The notes under the pieces: model-generated
The model's database searches: none
What the model was told of the DNA's origin: nothing
Seen by the model: the letters and a program-made list of their open reading frames with translations, nothing else
Assembly: GCA_017524385.1 (NCBI GenBank)
Contig: JAFWSS010000038.1
Location: forward strand, 1 to 50,963
Direction of reading: 5' to 3'
DNA from: Prevotella sp.
Lineage (GTDB): Bacteria; Bacteroidota; Bacteroidia; Bacteroidales; Bacteroidaceae
DNA: 50,963 bases
Shown here: piece after piece, positions 25,027 through 34,569 of the stretch
How positions within the stretch are numbered: position 1 is the stretch's first letter
How the letters are laid out: every line of letters begins with the position of its first letter
Translations under genes and position numbers: made by a program

Positions 25027-27567
25027 ATGGTAACCGAAAAGACATTATGGAGCCATCGTCGTAACCGGCTGTTAATGGCTTGCTTTGTGTTGGCTGCGGG
25101 CATTTCCATGACCTCTTGCTCAGATGAGTATGACCTGGATGAGCGTTCCCCTGAAGGTTGGGGTTCGAGCATCTACAATTGGCTCGTGGAAGATGGCAAC
25201 TACACCAACACCGTTCGGATGATTGAGGACTTGGGCTACAAGGAAGTACTCGCGAAGACGGGTTCTAAGACCCTCTTTGTCGCAGACGACCAAGCCTATG
25301 CTCGATTCTTCCAGAACAACAGTTGGGGAGTGAGAAGCTATGAGCAATTCTCCACCTCCCAGAAGAAATTGCTGCTCTTCGGCAGCATGATGGACAACTC
25401 CATGCAGCTCAACAGTCTGCCAAGCGTGGAGGGAACGCCACCCCGTGAGGGAGAGTGTATGAGGCGCTTTGCCTCCAACACCCCCTACGACTCCGTGGCC
25501 ATACTCTATCCCCAACAGATGCCCGACAATCCTTATTGGGCACGTTACAGGGAGTCTGGCAAACCGATGGTGTGCATGACCGACAACTCCGTCGTGCCTC
25601 TTGTGCAGTTCATCGAGAAGCAGTTGGTCAACAAGCGCATCACCAACAACGACTACGATTTCCTCTACAACAAGACTACCCACAGGGTGTCGGGCGACGC
25701 CAGCATCAACGGTGTGCAGGTGGAATCTCCCAACATCAAGTGCTCCAACGGCTTCATCCACAAGATGAGCGAGGTCATCATGCCCTTGCCCAACATGGCC
25801 GAACTGGTAGCGAAGAAACCCAATGTCAGCACCTACAACAAGTTGCTGGAGCGTTTCTGCGCACCATACTGGGTGGGCGAGGCAGTCACTACACAATATA
25901 ATTATTTATATGACCAGAATGTAGACTCCGTATTCCAGAAGCGTTTCTTCTCCGAGAAGTCACAAGGCGGCAACCCTCTCGGCGCCACCCCCACCAACGG
26001 TGCCGTCAACGGCCTGTTGAAGTATGACCCGGAATGGAACGCCTATTACGCCGGACTCGACGACCAGGGTGGCAACATCGCCCTTCAGCGCGACATGGCC
26101 GTTATGATGGTGCCCAGCAACGAAGCCATGGAGGAATACTGGGAGTCGGGAGCCGGCCGTGTGCTGAAGGACTATTACGGCACATGGGAGAACGTCCCCG
26201 ACGAGGTTGTGGTGAAACTTCTGAACAACAACATGCTCAGTTCTTTCGTCTCCTCCGTTCCTTCCAAGTTCCAGGGCATCCTCAACGACGCCAACGACCC
26301 CATGGGCGTGGAGGTGTCGGCCATCGACTCCGTGTGGCTCGGATGCAACGGTGCCATCTACCTCACCAACCATGTCTATTCACCCACCGCATACGTCAGC
26401 GTCTCCTTCCCGGCCTTGGTCAACGAGAGCATGAAGATTCTTTATTGGGGCATCGAGCAGTTACAATATAATGTGTATCTCAACTCCCTCAACTCCTACT
26501 ACAGTTTCTTCATCCCCACCAACAAGGCGTTGCTGGAGTATATCGACCCCGTCTCCTATGGCAAGAACCAGACGCAACTCTTCAGGTTCCATTACGACCC
26601 GACCAAGGTCAACGTGCAAGACAGGGTGTGGGCCGGTATCTATAACTACGACCCGGTGACCGAGACCGTGGGCGACTCCATCGGAAGGGCAGGATACGAC
26701 ATGGTGAGAAACCGCTTGAAGGACATCCTCGACACCCATATCGTCATCGGCAACGTGGAGGACGGACAAACCTACTACCGCACGAAGGGCGGCACTGAAA
26801 TCAAGGTCTCCAACGTCCAGGCCGGCGCCAACGGCATGACCGTGGAAGGCAGTTACCAGACCAATGAAAGCGAACCCCTCAGGGTGAGTTACATCTACGA
26901 CCAGACCGATGGCGGCAACGGCAAGAGCTACATCCTCGACGACAAACCCATCATGGGCACGAGGCAGACCGTGAGGGACGTCCTCGCCAGCAAGCCGGAA
27001 TTCTCCAAGTTCCTCGAACTGATGGACGGCAGCGGCCTGTTTGAGCAAATCCACAACCGTCGCAACGCTTGTGGCGGCACGAACGTCTCCGTCTTCAACA
27101 CCTATCATTATACAATCTACGTTCCCACCAACGAGAGCATCACCGAGTTGCAGAAGCAAGGCAAGCTCTCCTCCTGGGAGGCCGTCGACGCCTTCGAGGA
27201 GGCCGGCAACCTCACCGCCAAGACACGCGACTCGTTGCAGATTGTCAACTTCCTGAAGTACCACATTCAGGACAACGCCCTCTTCATCGGTGCCGGTGAG
27301 GACTCCGGCGACTTTGAGACCGCCGTCATCGACCCCGCCACCGAGCGCTTCTACAGGGTTACCGCCCGACTCACCTCCAGCGGTTTGGAAATCACCGACC
27401 ATGCACGCAACACCCGCCGCGTGGTCACCTCCAACCCCTCTCTTTACAACTTGGTGGCTCGCGAGTTCCAGTACAACACCGCAGATGCGTCTAGTGCCAG
27501 TCAGATAGAGACCTCCTCCTCGGCGGTCATCCATCTCATCGACCAACCGCTGATGATACAGAATTGA
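25027..27567 (+). CDS. Surface lipoprotein with four FAS1 (fasciclin) domains
   Basis: Translated from the ATG at 25027 (the upstream ATG at 24988 precedes the transcription start), the product has 846 residues, a lipoprotein signal ending ISMTSC with C31, and four fasciclin-type H-box motifs: TLFVADDQAYARFF (about residue 83), VMMVPSNEAMEEYW (about 358), SFFIPTNKALLEYI (about 493) and TIYVPTNESITELQ (about 697). FAS1 domains mediate adhesion or protein and glycan contacts. Being first in an operon with two SusCD pairs, it probably sits on the outer face of the outer membrane. A role in glycan capture is inferred; no substrate is known. Confidence 0.85.
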   Translation: MVTEKTLWSHRRNRLLMACFVLAAGISMTSCSDEYDLDERSPEGWGSSIYNWLVEDGNYTNTVRMIEDLGYKEVLAKTGSKTLFVADDQAYARFFQNNSWGVRSYEQFSTSQKKLLLFGSMMDNSMQLNSLPSVEGTPPREGECMRRFASNTPYDSVAILYPQQMPDNPYWARYRESGKPMVCMTDNSVVPLVQFIEKQLVNKRITNNDYDFLYNKTTHRVSGDASINGVQVESPNIKCSNGFIHKMSEVIMPLPNMAELVAKKPNVSTYNKLLERFCAPYWVGEAVTTQYNYLYDQNVDSVFQKRFFSEKSQGGNPLGATPTNGAVNGLLKYDPEWNAYYAGLDDQGGNIALQRDMAVMMVPSNEAMEEYWESGAGRVLKDYYGTWENVPDEVVVKLLNNNMLSSFVSSVPSKFQGILNDANDPMGVEVSAIDSVWLGCNGAIYLTNHVYSPTAYVSVSFPALVNESMKILYWGIEQLQYNVYLNSLNSYYSFFIPTNKALLEYIDPVSYGKNQTQLFRFHYDPTKVNVQDRVWAGIYNYDPVTETVGDSIGRAGYDMVRNRLKDILDTHIVIGNVEDGQTYYRTKGGTEIKVSNVQAGANGMTVEGSYQTNESEPLRVSYIYDQTDGGNGKSYILDDKPIMGTRQTVRDVLASKPEFSKFLELMDGSGLFEQIHNRRNACGGTNVSVFNTYHYTIYVPTNESITELQKQGKLSSWEAVDAFEEAGNLTAKTRDSLQIVNFLKYHIQDNALFIGAGEDSGDFETAVIDPATERFYRVTARLTSSGLEITDHARNTRRVVTSNPSLYNLVAREFQYNTADASSASQIETSSSAVIHLIDQPLMIQN

Positions 27568-27586
27568 CAATTGAAACAAGACAACT

Positions 27587-30500
27587 ATGGCAACAAATAG
27601 AATTAGTAGAATCATTGGGGCTGTCATCCTCTGCCTCCAATTGTCAGTTCTCAGCACCTTTGCACAGAACCCTGGCGACATTGTCAGCGGCACCGTCAAC
27701 GACGCCTACGGGCCAGTGATCGGCGCCAACGTCGTGGAGCTTGACGGCGCCAACCGTATCGTCGCCTCCACTGTGACCGACATCAACGGCAACTTCTCCT
27801 TGAAGATTGTGTCGCCCAAGAACAAGTTGCGTTTCACCTATGTGGGCCACAAGACCGTCACCCAGTCCATCAACAAAGTCAAGTTTGACATCATGCTGTC
27901 CGACGAGGAGCAGCTCGACGAGGTTGTCGTCCTCTCCAAGAAACGTGCTGGAGGCTCCGGCCTGGCCATCCCGGTCGATGAGATCTCCACCGCCCGTGAA
28001 AGCATCAGCATGACAGAGTTTGAAGGACTTTCCATCACCACCGTCGACGAGGCACTTCAAGGCCGTATCGCAGGTCTCGACATCGTGGCCAATTCCGGCA
28101 ACCTTGGTGCCGGCACCTCCATGCGCTTGCGTGGTGTGTCGAGCATCAACGGCTCCAGCGAGCCCCTCATCGTCGTCGATGGCAACGTATGGGAGACCAA
28201 CACCAACAATTTCGACTTCTCATCCGCCAACGAGGAGAAGTTTGCGGAACTCCTCAACGTCAACCCAGAAGACATCGAGAGCATCGACGTGCTCAAGGAT
28301 GCCGCCGCCACCGCCATCTGGGGTTCGCAAGGCTCCAACGGTGTGATTGAGATCAAGACGAAGCGTGGTTCGCGCGGCGCCACCAGGGCCACCTACAGTT
28401 TCCGACTCACGGGCACCTACCAGCCCAACGGTTACAAGATGCTCAATGGCGACGAATACACCATGCTGCTCAAGGAAGAGTATTTCAACCCGTCGATGAG
28501 TGATGCAGCCAGCAACATCCCGGAGTTGAACTACAACCCCAGTTTCCCTGAATACGAGATGTACAACAACAACACCGACTGGTTGAAGGAAGTCAAGCAG
28601 ATAGGTTGGCGCCAGAACCACTACCTCGCCCTCAGCGGCGGTGGTGAGAAGGCCCACTTCCGCATCGGTGCCGGCTACGACCATGAGACCGGCTCCATCA
28701 TCAAGCAGCAGCTCGACCGCTTCACCTCACGTGTGAACCTCGACTATTTCGTCAGCGACCGCATCAAGATAGAGACCAACATCGCCCTCACCTACACCAA
28801 GAATGAGAAGAACAACGGCGACCTCCTCTCCATCGCTTACACGCGCATGCCCAACCTCTCCATCTACGAGCAGGACAAGAACGGCAACGACCTCGACGAA
28901 TACTACAGCATGCTGCCCACCGTCTCCAACGCCTTGAGAGACCAGTTGGGCAACAAGAACCCTATCGCGCTGGCCTATCAAGCCAAGAACCACGACACCA
29001 GTTACAACATCGAGCCGGAATTCAAGCTGAAATATAATTTCTTGGGCCTGAGTGCCTCTGACACCCAACTCAGTTATGAGGGCAAGGTGGTGTTCAACAT
29101 CTTCAACCGTTATGAAGACACCTTCATGCCACTCTCTCTCAGCACGACGGGATGGAATGACACCGATGGCAAGCAAAGCAACAGGACGACCGCCAACTCC
29201 TCCAAGAGTTTCGGTGTCACCACCACCCACACGCTCACCTTCACGCCGGTGTTCAAAAACAAGGACCACTACCTCACGATGCTGCTCCGCGGCCAGTTGA
29301 CCAGTGGCAAGAACAGCTCGCAGAACACCGTGGAGTGGGGACTCCCCTCCGGCACCATCACCAGCCCCGCAGCCCCCGGCATCATCGACGGCATCGGCAC
29401 CGGCAGTGGCCAGTGGAGGAGCATCTATTTCACCTATTCCGCCCACTATGCCTACAAGGGACGCTACGTGCTCGACTTTTCCGTCCGTCGTGACGGCACC
29501 ACCAAGTTTGGTTCCGACCAGCGCTGGGGCAACTTCCCCGCACTCTCCTTGAAGTGGCTCATCCACAAGGAGAAGTTCATCACCGAGCATCTTCCTTGGA
29601 TTTCCACCTTCTCCGTCCGTCCGGGCTGGGGTATCGTGGGCAAGCAACCCGGTTCGGAATACCTCTATTTCAGCAAGTATGCCAACGGAAGCGGGTATAT
29701 GAACGAGCGAAGCATCTATCCGCAGAACATCCAGTTGAAAAACCTGAAATGGGAGCAGAAAGAGACTTGGAACGTAGGTTTGGACTACGGCTTCTTCAAT
29801 GAGCGCATCACCGGTAATGTGGAGGTCTACCGCCAGTACACCACCGACCTGTTGATGAGCGGCAGGGGCATTCCCTCCTCTTCAGGTTTCAGCCGATTCG
29901 ATTGGCAGAACGTGGGTGAGATGAAGAACGTCGGTTGGGAGTTCAACATCAACGGCAACCGCATCATCAGGGCCGGGAAGTTCAGCGTCGATTTCAACGT
30001 CACCTTCGCCAACAACAAGAACCAGATCACCGCCATGGAGGAGACCTGCCTCGCCAGCCTCAACAGCGAGTTCGACCGCAACAACGGTTCCTACCTCTCC
30101 CGCGTGGAGCTCAACCGCTCCTTGGGCAGCATCTACGGTTTCCGCTACAAGGGAGTCTATCAATACTCCGACTACACACCTGAGGAGATCAAGGGTGTCA
30201 GCGGCCCCAACGCCCCCGTCGTCAGGGATGAGAACGGTGTGGTCATCATCGACGAGAACGGTATGACCAAGCCTATGACCTTCTGCTACGGGTCGGTCAA
30301 CTATGAGTTCCGCGGCGGCGACGCCATCTACGAGGATGTCAACCACGACGGTCAGATCAACGAACTTGACATCGTCTATCTCGGTTCGTCACTTCCCAAG
30401 TTCACCGGTGGTTTTGGTTTCAAACTCAATTTCGGCCGCTTCACCTGGAACAACCAGTTCAACTTCAGGTATGGCAATAAGATAGTGAATCGCGCGCGCA

Positions 30501-30883
30501 TGCGTGTTGAAAATATGTATGAGAACAACAACCAGAGCCGTGCCGTCAACTGGAGATGGCGTGTTGAGGGCGATGTGACAGAAATCCCACGCGCACTTCA
30601 TCAGTCGGGCTACAACTGGTTGGGCAGCGACCGCTTCGTGGAAGACGGGTCGTTCATCAGGCTCAATTACTCGCAGATCAGCTACAGCCTCGACCCCAAA
30701 TTGCTGAAGAAATGGGGCCTGAAGCAAGTGAGCCTCTATGTCTCAGCCAACAACTTGTTCTGCCTCACCAAATATTCCGGAGCCGACCCGGAAGTGGGCT
30801 ATGGTTCGTTCGGACTGGTGACCGACGAAGCAAAGACACCTCGTTCGAAATCTTTCACCGGAGGTATTACGATTCAATTCTAA
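27587..30883 (+). CDS. SusC/RagA-type TonB-dependent transporter (first pair)
   Basis: The 1098-residue product has a signal peptide (about 1-26, ending STFAQ), a CarboxypepD_reg-like domain (about 32-115, with GTVNDAYGPVIGANVV and FTYVGHKT), a TonB-plug region (about 140-255, with LRGVSSINGSSEPLIVVDG) and a long beta-barrel ending GGITIQF. This is the standard SusC layout, importing oligosaccharides with its SusD partner. It starts 19 nt after the FAS1 gene; susD follows almost immediately. There is no N-terminal anti-sigma-interacting extension, so ECF signalling through this transporter is unlikely. Confidence 0.93.
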   Translation: MATNRISRIIGAVILCLQLSVLSTFAQNPGDIVSGTVNDAYGPVIGANVVELDGANRIVASTVTDINGNFSLKIVSPKNKLRFTYVGHKTVTQSINKVKFDIMLSDEEQLDEVVVLSKKRAGGSGLAIPVDEISTARESISMTEFEGLSITTVDEALQGRIAGLDIVANSGNLGAGTSMRLRGVSSINGSSEPLIVVDGNVWETNTNNFDFSSANEEKFAELLNVNPEDIESIDVLKDAAATAIWGSQGSNGVIEIKTKRGSRGATRATYSFRLTGTYQPNGYKMLNGDEYTMLLKEEYFNPSMSDAASNIPELNYNPSFPEYEMYNNNTDWLKEVKQIGWRQNHYLALSGGGEKAHFRIGAGYDHETGSIIKQQLDRFTSRVNLDYFVSDRIKIETNIALTYTKNEKNNGDLLSIAYTRMPNLSIYEQDKNGNDLDEYYSMLPTVSNALRDQLGNKNPIALAYQAKNHDTSYNIEPEFKLKYNFLGLSASDTQLSYEGKVVFNIFNRYEDTFMPLSLSTTGWNDTDGKQSNRTTANSSKSFGVTTTHTLTFTPVFKNKDHYLTMLLRGQLTSGKNSSQNTVEWGLPSGTITSPAAPGIIDGIGTGSGQWRSIYFTYSAHYAYKGRYVLDFSVRRDGTTKFGSDQRWGNFPALSLKWLIHKEKFITEHLPWISTFSVRPGWGIVGKQPGSEYLYFSKYANGSGYMNERSIYPQNIQLKNLKWEQKETWNVGLDYGFFNERITGNVEVYRQYTTDLLMSGRGIPSSSGFSRFDWQNVGEMKNVGWEFNINGNRIIRAGKFSVDFNVTFANNKNQITAMEETCLASLNSEFDRNNGSYLSRVELNRSLGSIYGFRYKGVYQYSDYTPEEIKGVSGPNAPVVRDENGVVIIDENGMTKPMTFCYGSVNYEFRGGDAIYEDVNHDGQINELDIVYLGSSLPKFTGGFGFKLNFGRFTWNNQFNFRYGNKIVNRARMRVENMYENNNQSRAVNWRWRVEGDVTEIPRALHQSGYNWLGSDRFVEDGSFIRLNYSQISYSLDPKLLKKWGLKQVSLYVSANNLFCLTKYSGADPEVGYGSFGLVTDEAKTPRSKSFTGGITIQF

Positions 30884-30884
30884 T

Positions 30885-32585
30885 ATGGAAAAAATAACCA
30901 TTATGATGGACAAAATCAAACATATCATGGTAGCCGCATCCCTGGTGTTCACTCTCACGGGATGCTCCGACTTCCTCGACATCCTCCCCATGAACGAGGT
31001 GGTGCTCGAAAACTTCTGGACGGAGAAAGGCGACGTGACCAGCGTGATGAACAGTTGCTATGAGACGCTCGAAAGCGGCGACTGCCTCACCAGGATGGGT
31101 GTGTGGGGAGAGTTGCGCTCCGACAACCTCAGACTCGGCTCTTCCGTTCCCAATGAGATCAACGAGATACTCAAGGAGAACCTTCTCCCGTCGAACCCCA
31201 TGTGCAACTGGTCGAGTTTCTATGTGGCCATCAACCGTTGCAACACCGTTTGCCATTACGCACCGATGGTGCAGGAAATCGACCCCAACTACACGTTGGA
31301 GGAGATGAAGGCCAACATCGCCGAGGCCACAGCCATCAGGGCGCTCTGCTACTTCTACCTCATCCGCACCTTCCGCGACGTGCCCTACACCACGCAGCCC
31401 AGCATCGACGACACCCAGCCTTACGTCATCCCTGCCACTCCGTTCAACGCCGTGCTCGACTCCCTCATCATCGACCTTGAGAAGGTGAAGGACGACGCCG
31501 TGAGGAGATACTATCAGGACGACAGCCCCAATGCCTACCAGAACTCGAGCAAGATCACCCGGTGGGCCATCTACGCCCTGCTTGCCGACCTCTACCTGTG
31601 GAAAGGCGACTGGGACAACTGCATCAGGTATTGCGACATGGTCATCGATTTCAAGAAGGAGCAATACAAGGAGATGATAGAGCGTGAAGGCAATGTCAAC
31701 AACATCGCTCTCTTCGGCGACATTCCCATGATCCTGGAGAAGCCAGTGGGCAGCACCGTCTGCGGCAACGCTTACAATGAGATATTCGGAGAAGGCAACT
31801 CCTTCGAGAGCATCTTTGAATTGTATTTCCGCTCCAACCAGAGCCAGCAGAACTCATGGGTGAGCAGTTATTACGGAAACAACAACACCACCATGGGCCG
31901 CCTCAGCGCCCCCGACTTCCTCTGCAAGGATGCCGCCTTGGGCAACAACTTGATTTTCAAGAAAACCGACGGAAGGGTGTATGAGTCGACCGAACTCGAC
32001 AACTCCAGTTACGCCATCACGAAGTTTGTGAGAAGAAGCGTGAGTTATTCCACCCAGAACGTCACGAAGGAAGCCGACCTCAACTTGTCGAGTTCACGTC
32101 GTTCCAGCTCCGATGCCAACTGGATTTTCTACCGCCTGAGCGACATGCTGCTCATCAAGGCAGAGGCAGAGATACAGCGTGGCGAGGGCGGTTACGAAAG
32201 GGCTTTCAACCTCATCAACATCGTCAACAAGCGTGCCAACGACGTCATCAACAACGCTCGCACAGACACGTTGAAGATGGCCGACTATGTCACTTCCAAG
32301 GCATCCATGGAGGAACTGCTGCTGGAAGAGCGCCAAAGAGAGTTCATGTTTGAAGGCAAGCGCTGGTTCGACCTCGTCAGGGTAGCAAGGAGGGATGGCA
32401 ACAACACCAGGCTCATCTCCCTGGCTTCGAGGAAATACATCGAGAATGTCAATGCCATCAAGATCAAGTTGGCCGACCCCAACATCATCTACTTCCCCTA
32501 TGCGAAGAGCGAACTCAAGGTTAACCCTTTGCTAGTGCAGAACCCCGCCTTCGGCAACGAGGAAGACAATGAACTGACCAAATAA
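30885..32585 (+). CDS. SusD/RagB-type surface glycan-binding lipoprotein (first pair)
   Basis: The 566-residue product has a lipoprotein signal ending FTLTGC, then the SusD fold with the N-terminal motif DFLDILPMNEV and C-terminal LLEERQREFMFEGKRWFDLVRVAR, diagnostic of RagB/SusD. It forms the lid of the SusC transporter. An ATG at 30903 is also possible and would give a shorter signal peptide with more usual spacing (19 nt) from susC; the ATG at 30885 lies 1 nt after the susC stop. Confidence 0.93.
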   Translation: MEKITIMMDKIKHIMVAASLVFTLTGCSDFLDILPMNEVVLENFWTEKGDVTSVMNSCYETLESGDCLTRMGVWGELRSDNLRLGSSVPNEINEILKENLLPSNPMCNWSSFYVAINRCNTVCHYAPMVQEIDPNYTLEEMKANIAEATAIRALCYFYLIRTFRDVPYTTQPSIDDTQPYVIPATPFNAVLDSLIIDLEKVKDDAVRRYYQDDSPNAYQNSSKITRWAIYALLADLYLWKGDWDNCIRYCDMVIDFKKEQYKEMIEREGNVNNIALFGDIPMILEKPVGSTVCGNAYNEIFGEGNSFESIFELYFRSNQSQQNSWVSSYYGNNNTTMGRLSAPDFLCKDAALGNNLIFKKTDGRVYESTELDNSSYAITKFVRRSVSYSTQNVTKEADLNLSSSRRSSSDANWIFYRLSDMLLIKAEAEIQRGEGGYERAFNLINIVNKRANDVINNARTDTLKMADYVTSKASMEELLLEERQREFMFEGKRWFDLVRVARRDGNNTRLISLASRKYIENVNAIKIKLADPNIIYFPYAKSELKVNPLLVQNPAFGNEEDNELTK

Positions 32586-32615
32586 GTCCCGCACAACCTT
32601 TAACAGATAAGAATC

Positions 32616-34541
32616 ATGAAGAAATTACCCATATTCCTATTAGCCGTCCTGGTCATCGGTTTTGTCGCTTCCTGCGTCGACAATGACGACGACGTGCCCA
32701 TGAACTACTACCAGTCGAAGAAGGTCACTGCGGCAGGCTTCCTGGAGGACAACCAGGAGCAGTTCAGTGAGTTCATCGCCATCCTCAAGCGGACACCTTA
32801 TTTCTCCATGCTGTCCACTTATGGCACCTTCACCCTCTTCGCCCCCAACAACGAAGCCATCGGGAGGTATCTCAGCCGCTCCGGTTACGGCACAGTGGAC
32901 AACATCCCCACCGAGACCTGCGACACCCTTGCGCGCACGCACATCATCAAGAAAGGTGCCTTCTTCACCACCGACATCGGCGAGGGAGCATTGCCCGAAC
33001 TGAACATGGACGATTCCTACATCGTCCTCTCGAGCGACTCCGATGTCAACAACCACAACGCCCTCGTCTATTACATCAACAAGAACTCCAGGATGATCGA
33101 CTACAATGACTCCGTCACCAACGGTGTCGTCCACGTCATCAACAACGTCATCACCTCCAGCAGCCTCCTCCTCCCCGACAAGATAGCAGAGGACCCTGAG
33201 CTCACCATCTTCTCACAGGCACTCAGCCTGACGGGAATGTGCGACTCACTGACGAAATATCTCGACGAGAGCTATTATTGCAGCGAGGACTCCGTGCACG
33301 AGGGTGTGATGGTGCGATGCACCTCGGGTTCCGCCCTCTACACCCGCTCGTTCTGGCCAGAGAAGCGCTATTTCAAGTACACCGCCTTTGTCGAGCCAGA
33401 CTCTGTTTATCGTAACAAGGGCATCAACAACATCGAGGACCTCAAGGCGTATGCCAAGAGCGTGTATGACCAGACCTTCCCCGAGGATGCCGGCAAATAC
33501 GACGACAACCCCAAGGACCGCCGCAACCCGCTCAACCGCTTTGTCAGCTACCACCTCCTGCCCCGCATCGGACAGTACAACAGCTGGGTGATGTCAGGAG
33601 AGTTGAGGGAGCACTGCTGGTACACCTCTCTCAGCGACCCCGAGGAGTTCTATGAGACGATGTGCCCAGGCACCATCATGAGGTTCGCCGGACCATCCGC
33701 CGGCCTCTTCATCAACCGCAAGGGTTTGCAGAACAGGTACACCGTGCGCGGTGTCAAGGTCCTCTCCCCGTCGGAGTCGGGAAGCACCGACCAGAACGCG
33801 CTCAACGGTGTCTATCACTATCTCGACGACATCCTCGCCTACACACCAGAGGTGAGAGACGTGGTGCTCAACTGCCGCATCCGCATCGATGCCACCGTCT
33901 TGAGTCCCGACTTCATGAACTGCAACGGTCGTGGCCGCTACGGAGAGGACATCCTCACCGGTTTCAAGAACAAGTACATCACCGACTGGAAAGTGAGCGA
34001 CGAAACCTATGTGGGCGTGCATAGCGACGTGGGTTATTGGAACTCCTACCAAGCCAATGCCGTCTGTATCAGCGGTGTCTTCGACGTGGCCTTCAAACTC
34101 CTCCCCGTGCCTTCAGGCACCTATGAGGTAAGGCTCGGCTACACCGTGGGCGAGGAACGCGGAGTCGTGCAGGTCTATCTCAACAACGAGCCTTGCGGCA
34201 TCCCCGTCGACCTCAGGGTTTACGGTCCCGACCCCAACATCGGCTGGATGGAAGACACCGACGACGAGGAAGAGAACAGGGCCAACGACAAGGCCATGCA
34301 CAACAGAGGTTACATGAAGGGTATGGACAGTTACCGCCCATGGGATGCCGACCATCCTCTTCGTGGCAACAACTGGAACCTCAGAAGGGTTCTTGCCACA
34401 CAGTACCTGGATTCCAACAAGACTTATTACCTGCGCTTCCGCCAGGTGCTCGACGACCCAGACCGCTATTGGTCGTTCGACTACATCGAACTTTGCCCGA
34501 AGAGCATCTATGGAAGTCCGGAGGGAGAAGATACGCATTAA
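32616..34541 (+). CDS. FAS1-domain lipoprotein with C-terminal carbohydrate-binding-like domain
   Basis: The 641-residue product has a lipoprotein signal VIGFVASC (cysteine about 20). Two FAS1-like domains span about 38-185 (H-box FTLFAPNNEAIGRYL) and 190-400. Residues about 415-635 form a beta-rich domain (DVVLNCRIRIDATVLSPDF, then SGTYEVRLGYTVGEERGVVQVYLN) resembling galactose-binding-like modules that end YWSFDYIELCP. It lies 30 nt after susD1 and 28 nt before the next FAS1 gene. The combination suggests a glycan-binding partner of the SusCD complex, though this is inferred. Confidence 0.83.
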   Translation: MKKLPIFLLAVLVIGFVASCVDNDDDVPMNYYQSKKVTAAGFLEDNQEQFSEFIAILKRTPYFSMLSTYGTFTLFAPNNEAIGRYLSRSGYGTVDNIPTETCDTLARTHIIKKGAFFTTDIGEGALPELNMDDSYIVLSSDSDVNNHNALVYYINKNSRMIDYNDSVTNGVVHVINNVITSSSLLLPDKIAEDPELTIFSQALSLTGMCDSLTKYLDESYYCSEDSVHEGVMVRCTSGSALYTRSFWPEKRYFKYTAFVEPDSVYRNKGINNIEDLKAYAKSVYDQTFPEDAGKYDDNPKDRRNPLNRFVSYHLLPRIGQYNSWVMSGELREHCWYTSLSDPEEFYETMCPGTIMRFAGPSAGLFINRKGLQNRYTVRGVKVLSPSESGSTDQNALNGVYHYLDDILAYTPEVRDVVLNCRIRIDATVLSPDFMNCNGRGRYGEDILTGFKNKYITDWKVSDETYVGVHSDVGYWNSYQANAVCISGVFDVAFKLLPVPSGTYEVRLGYTVGEERGVVQVYLNNEPCGIPVDLRVYGPDPNIGWMEDTDDEEENRANDKAMHNRGYMKGMDSYRPWDADHPLRGNNWNLRRVLATQYLDSNKTYYLRFRQVLDDPDRYWSFDYIELCPKSIYGSPEGEDTH

Positions 34542-34569
34542 CATCAATCACTAACAGACAAAATTCATC

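Noticed and set aside
30885-30902. Frameshift or gene break between susC1 and susD1
   Set aside because: The 1-nt gap is normal operon spacing, and an alternative susD start at 30903 gives typical spacing; both proteins are full length.
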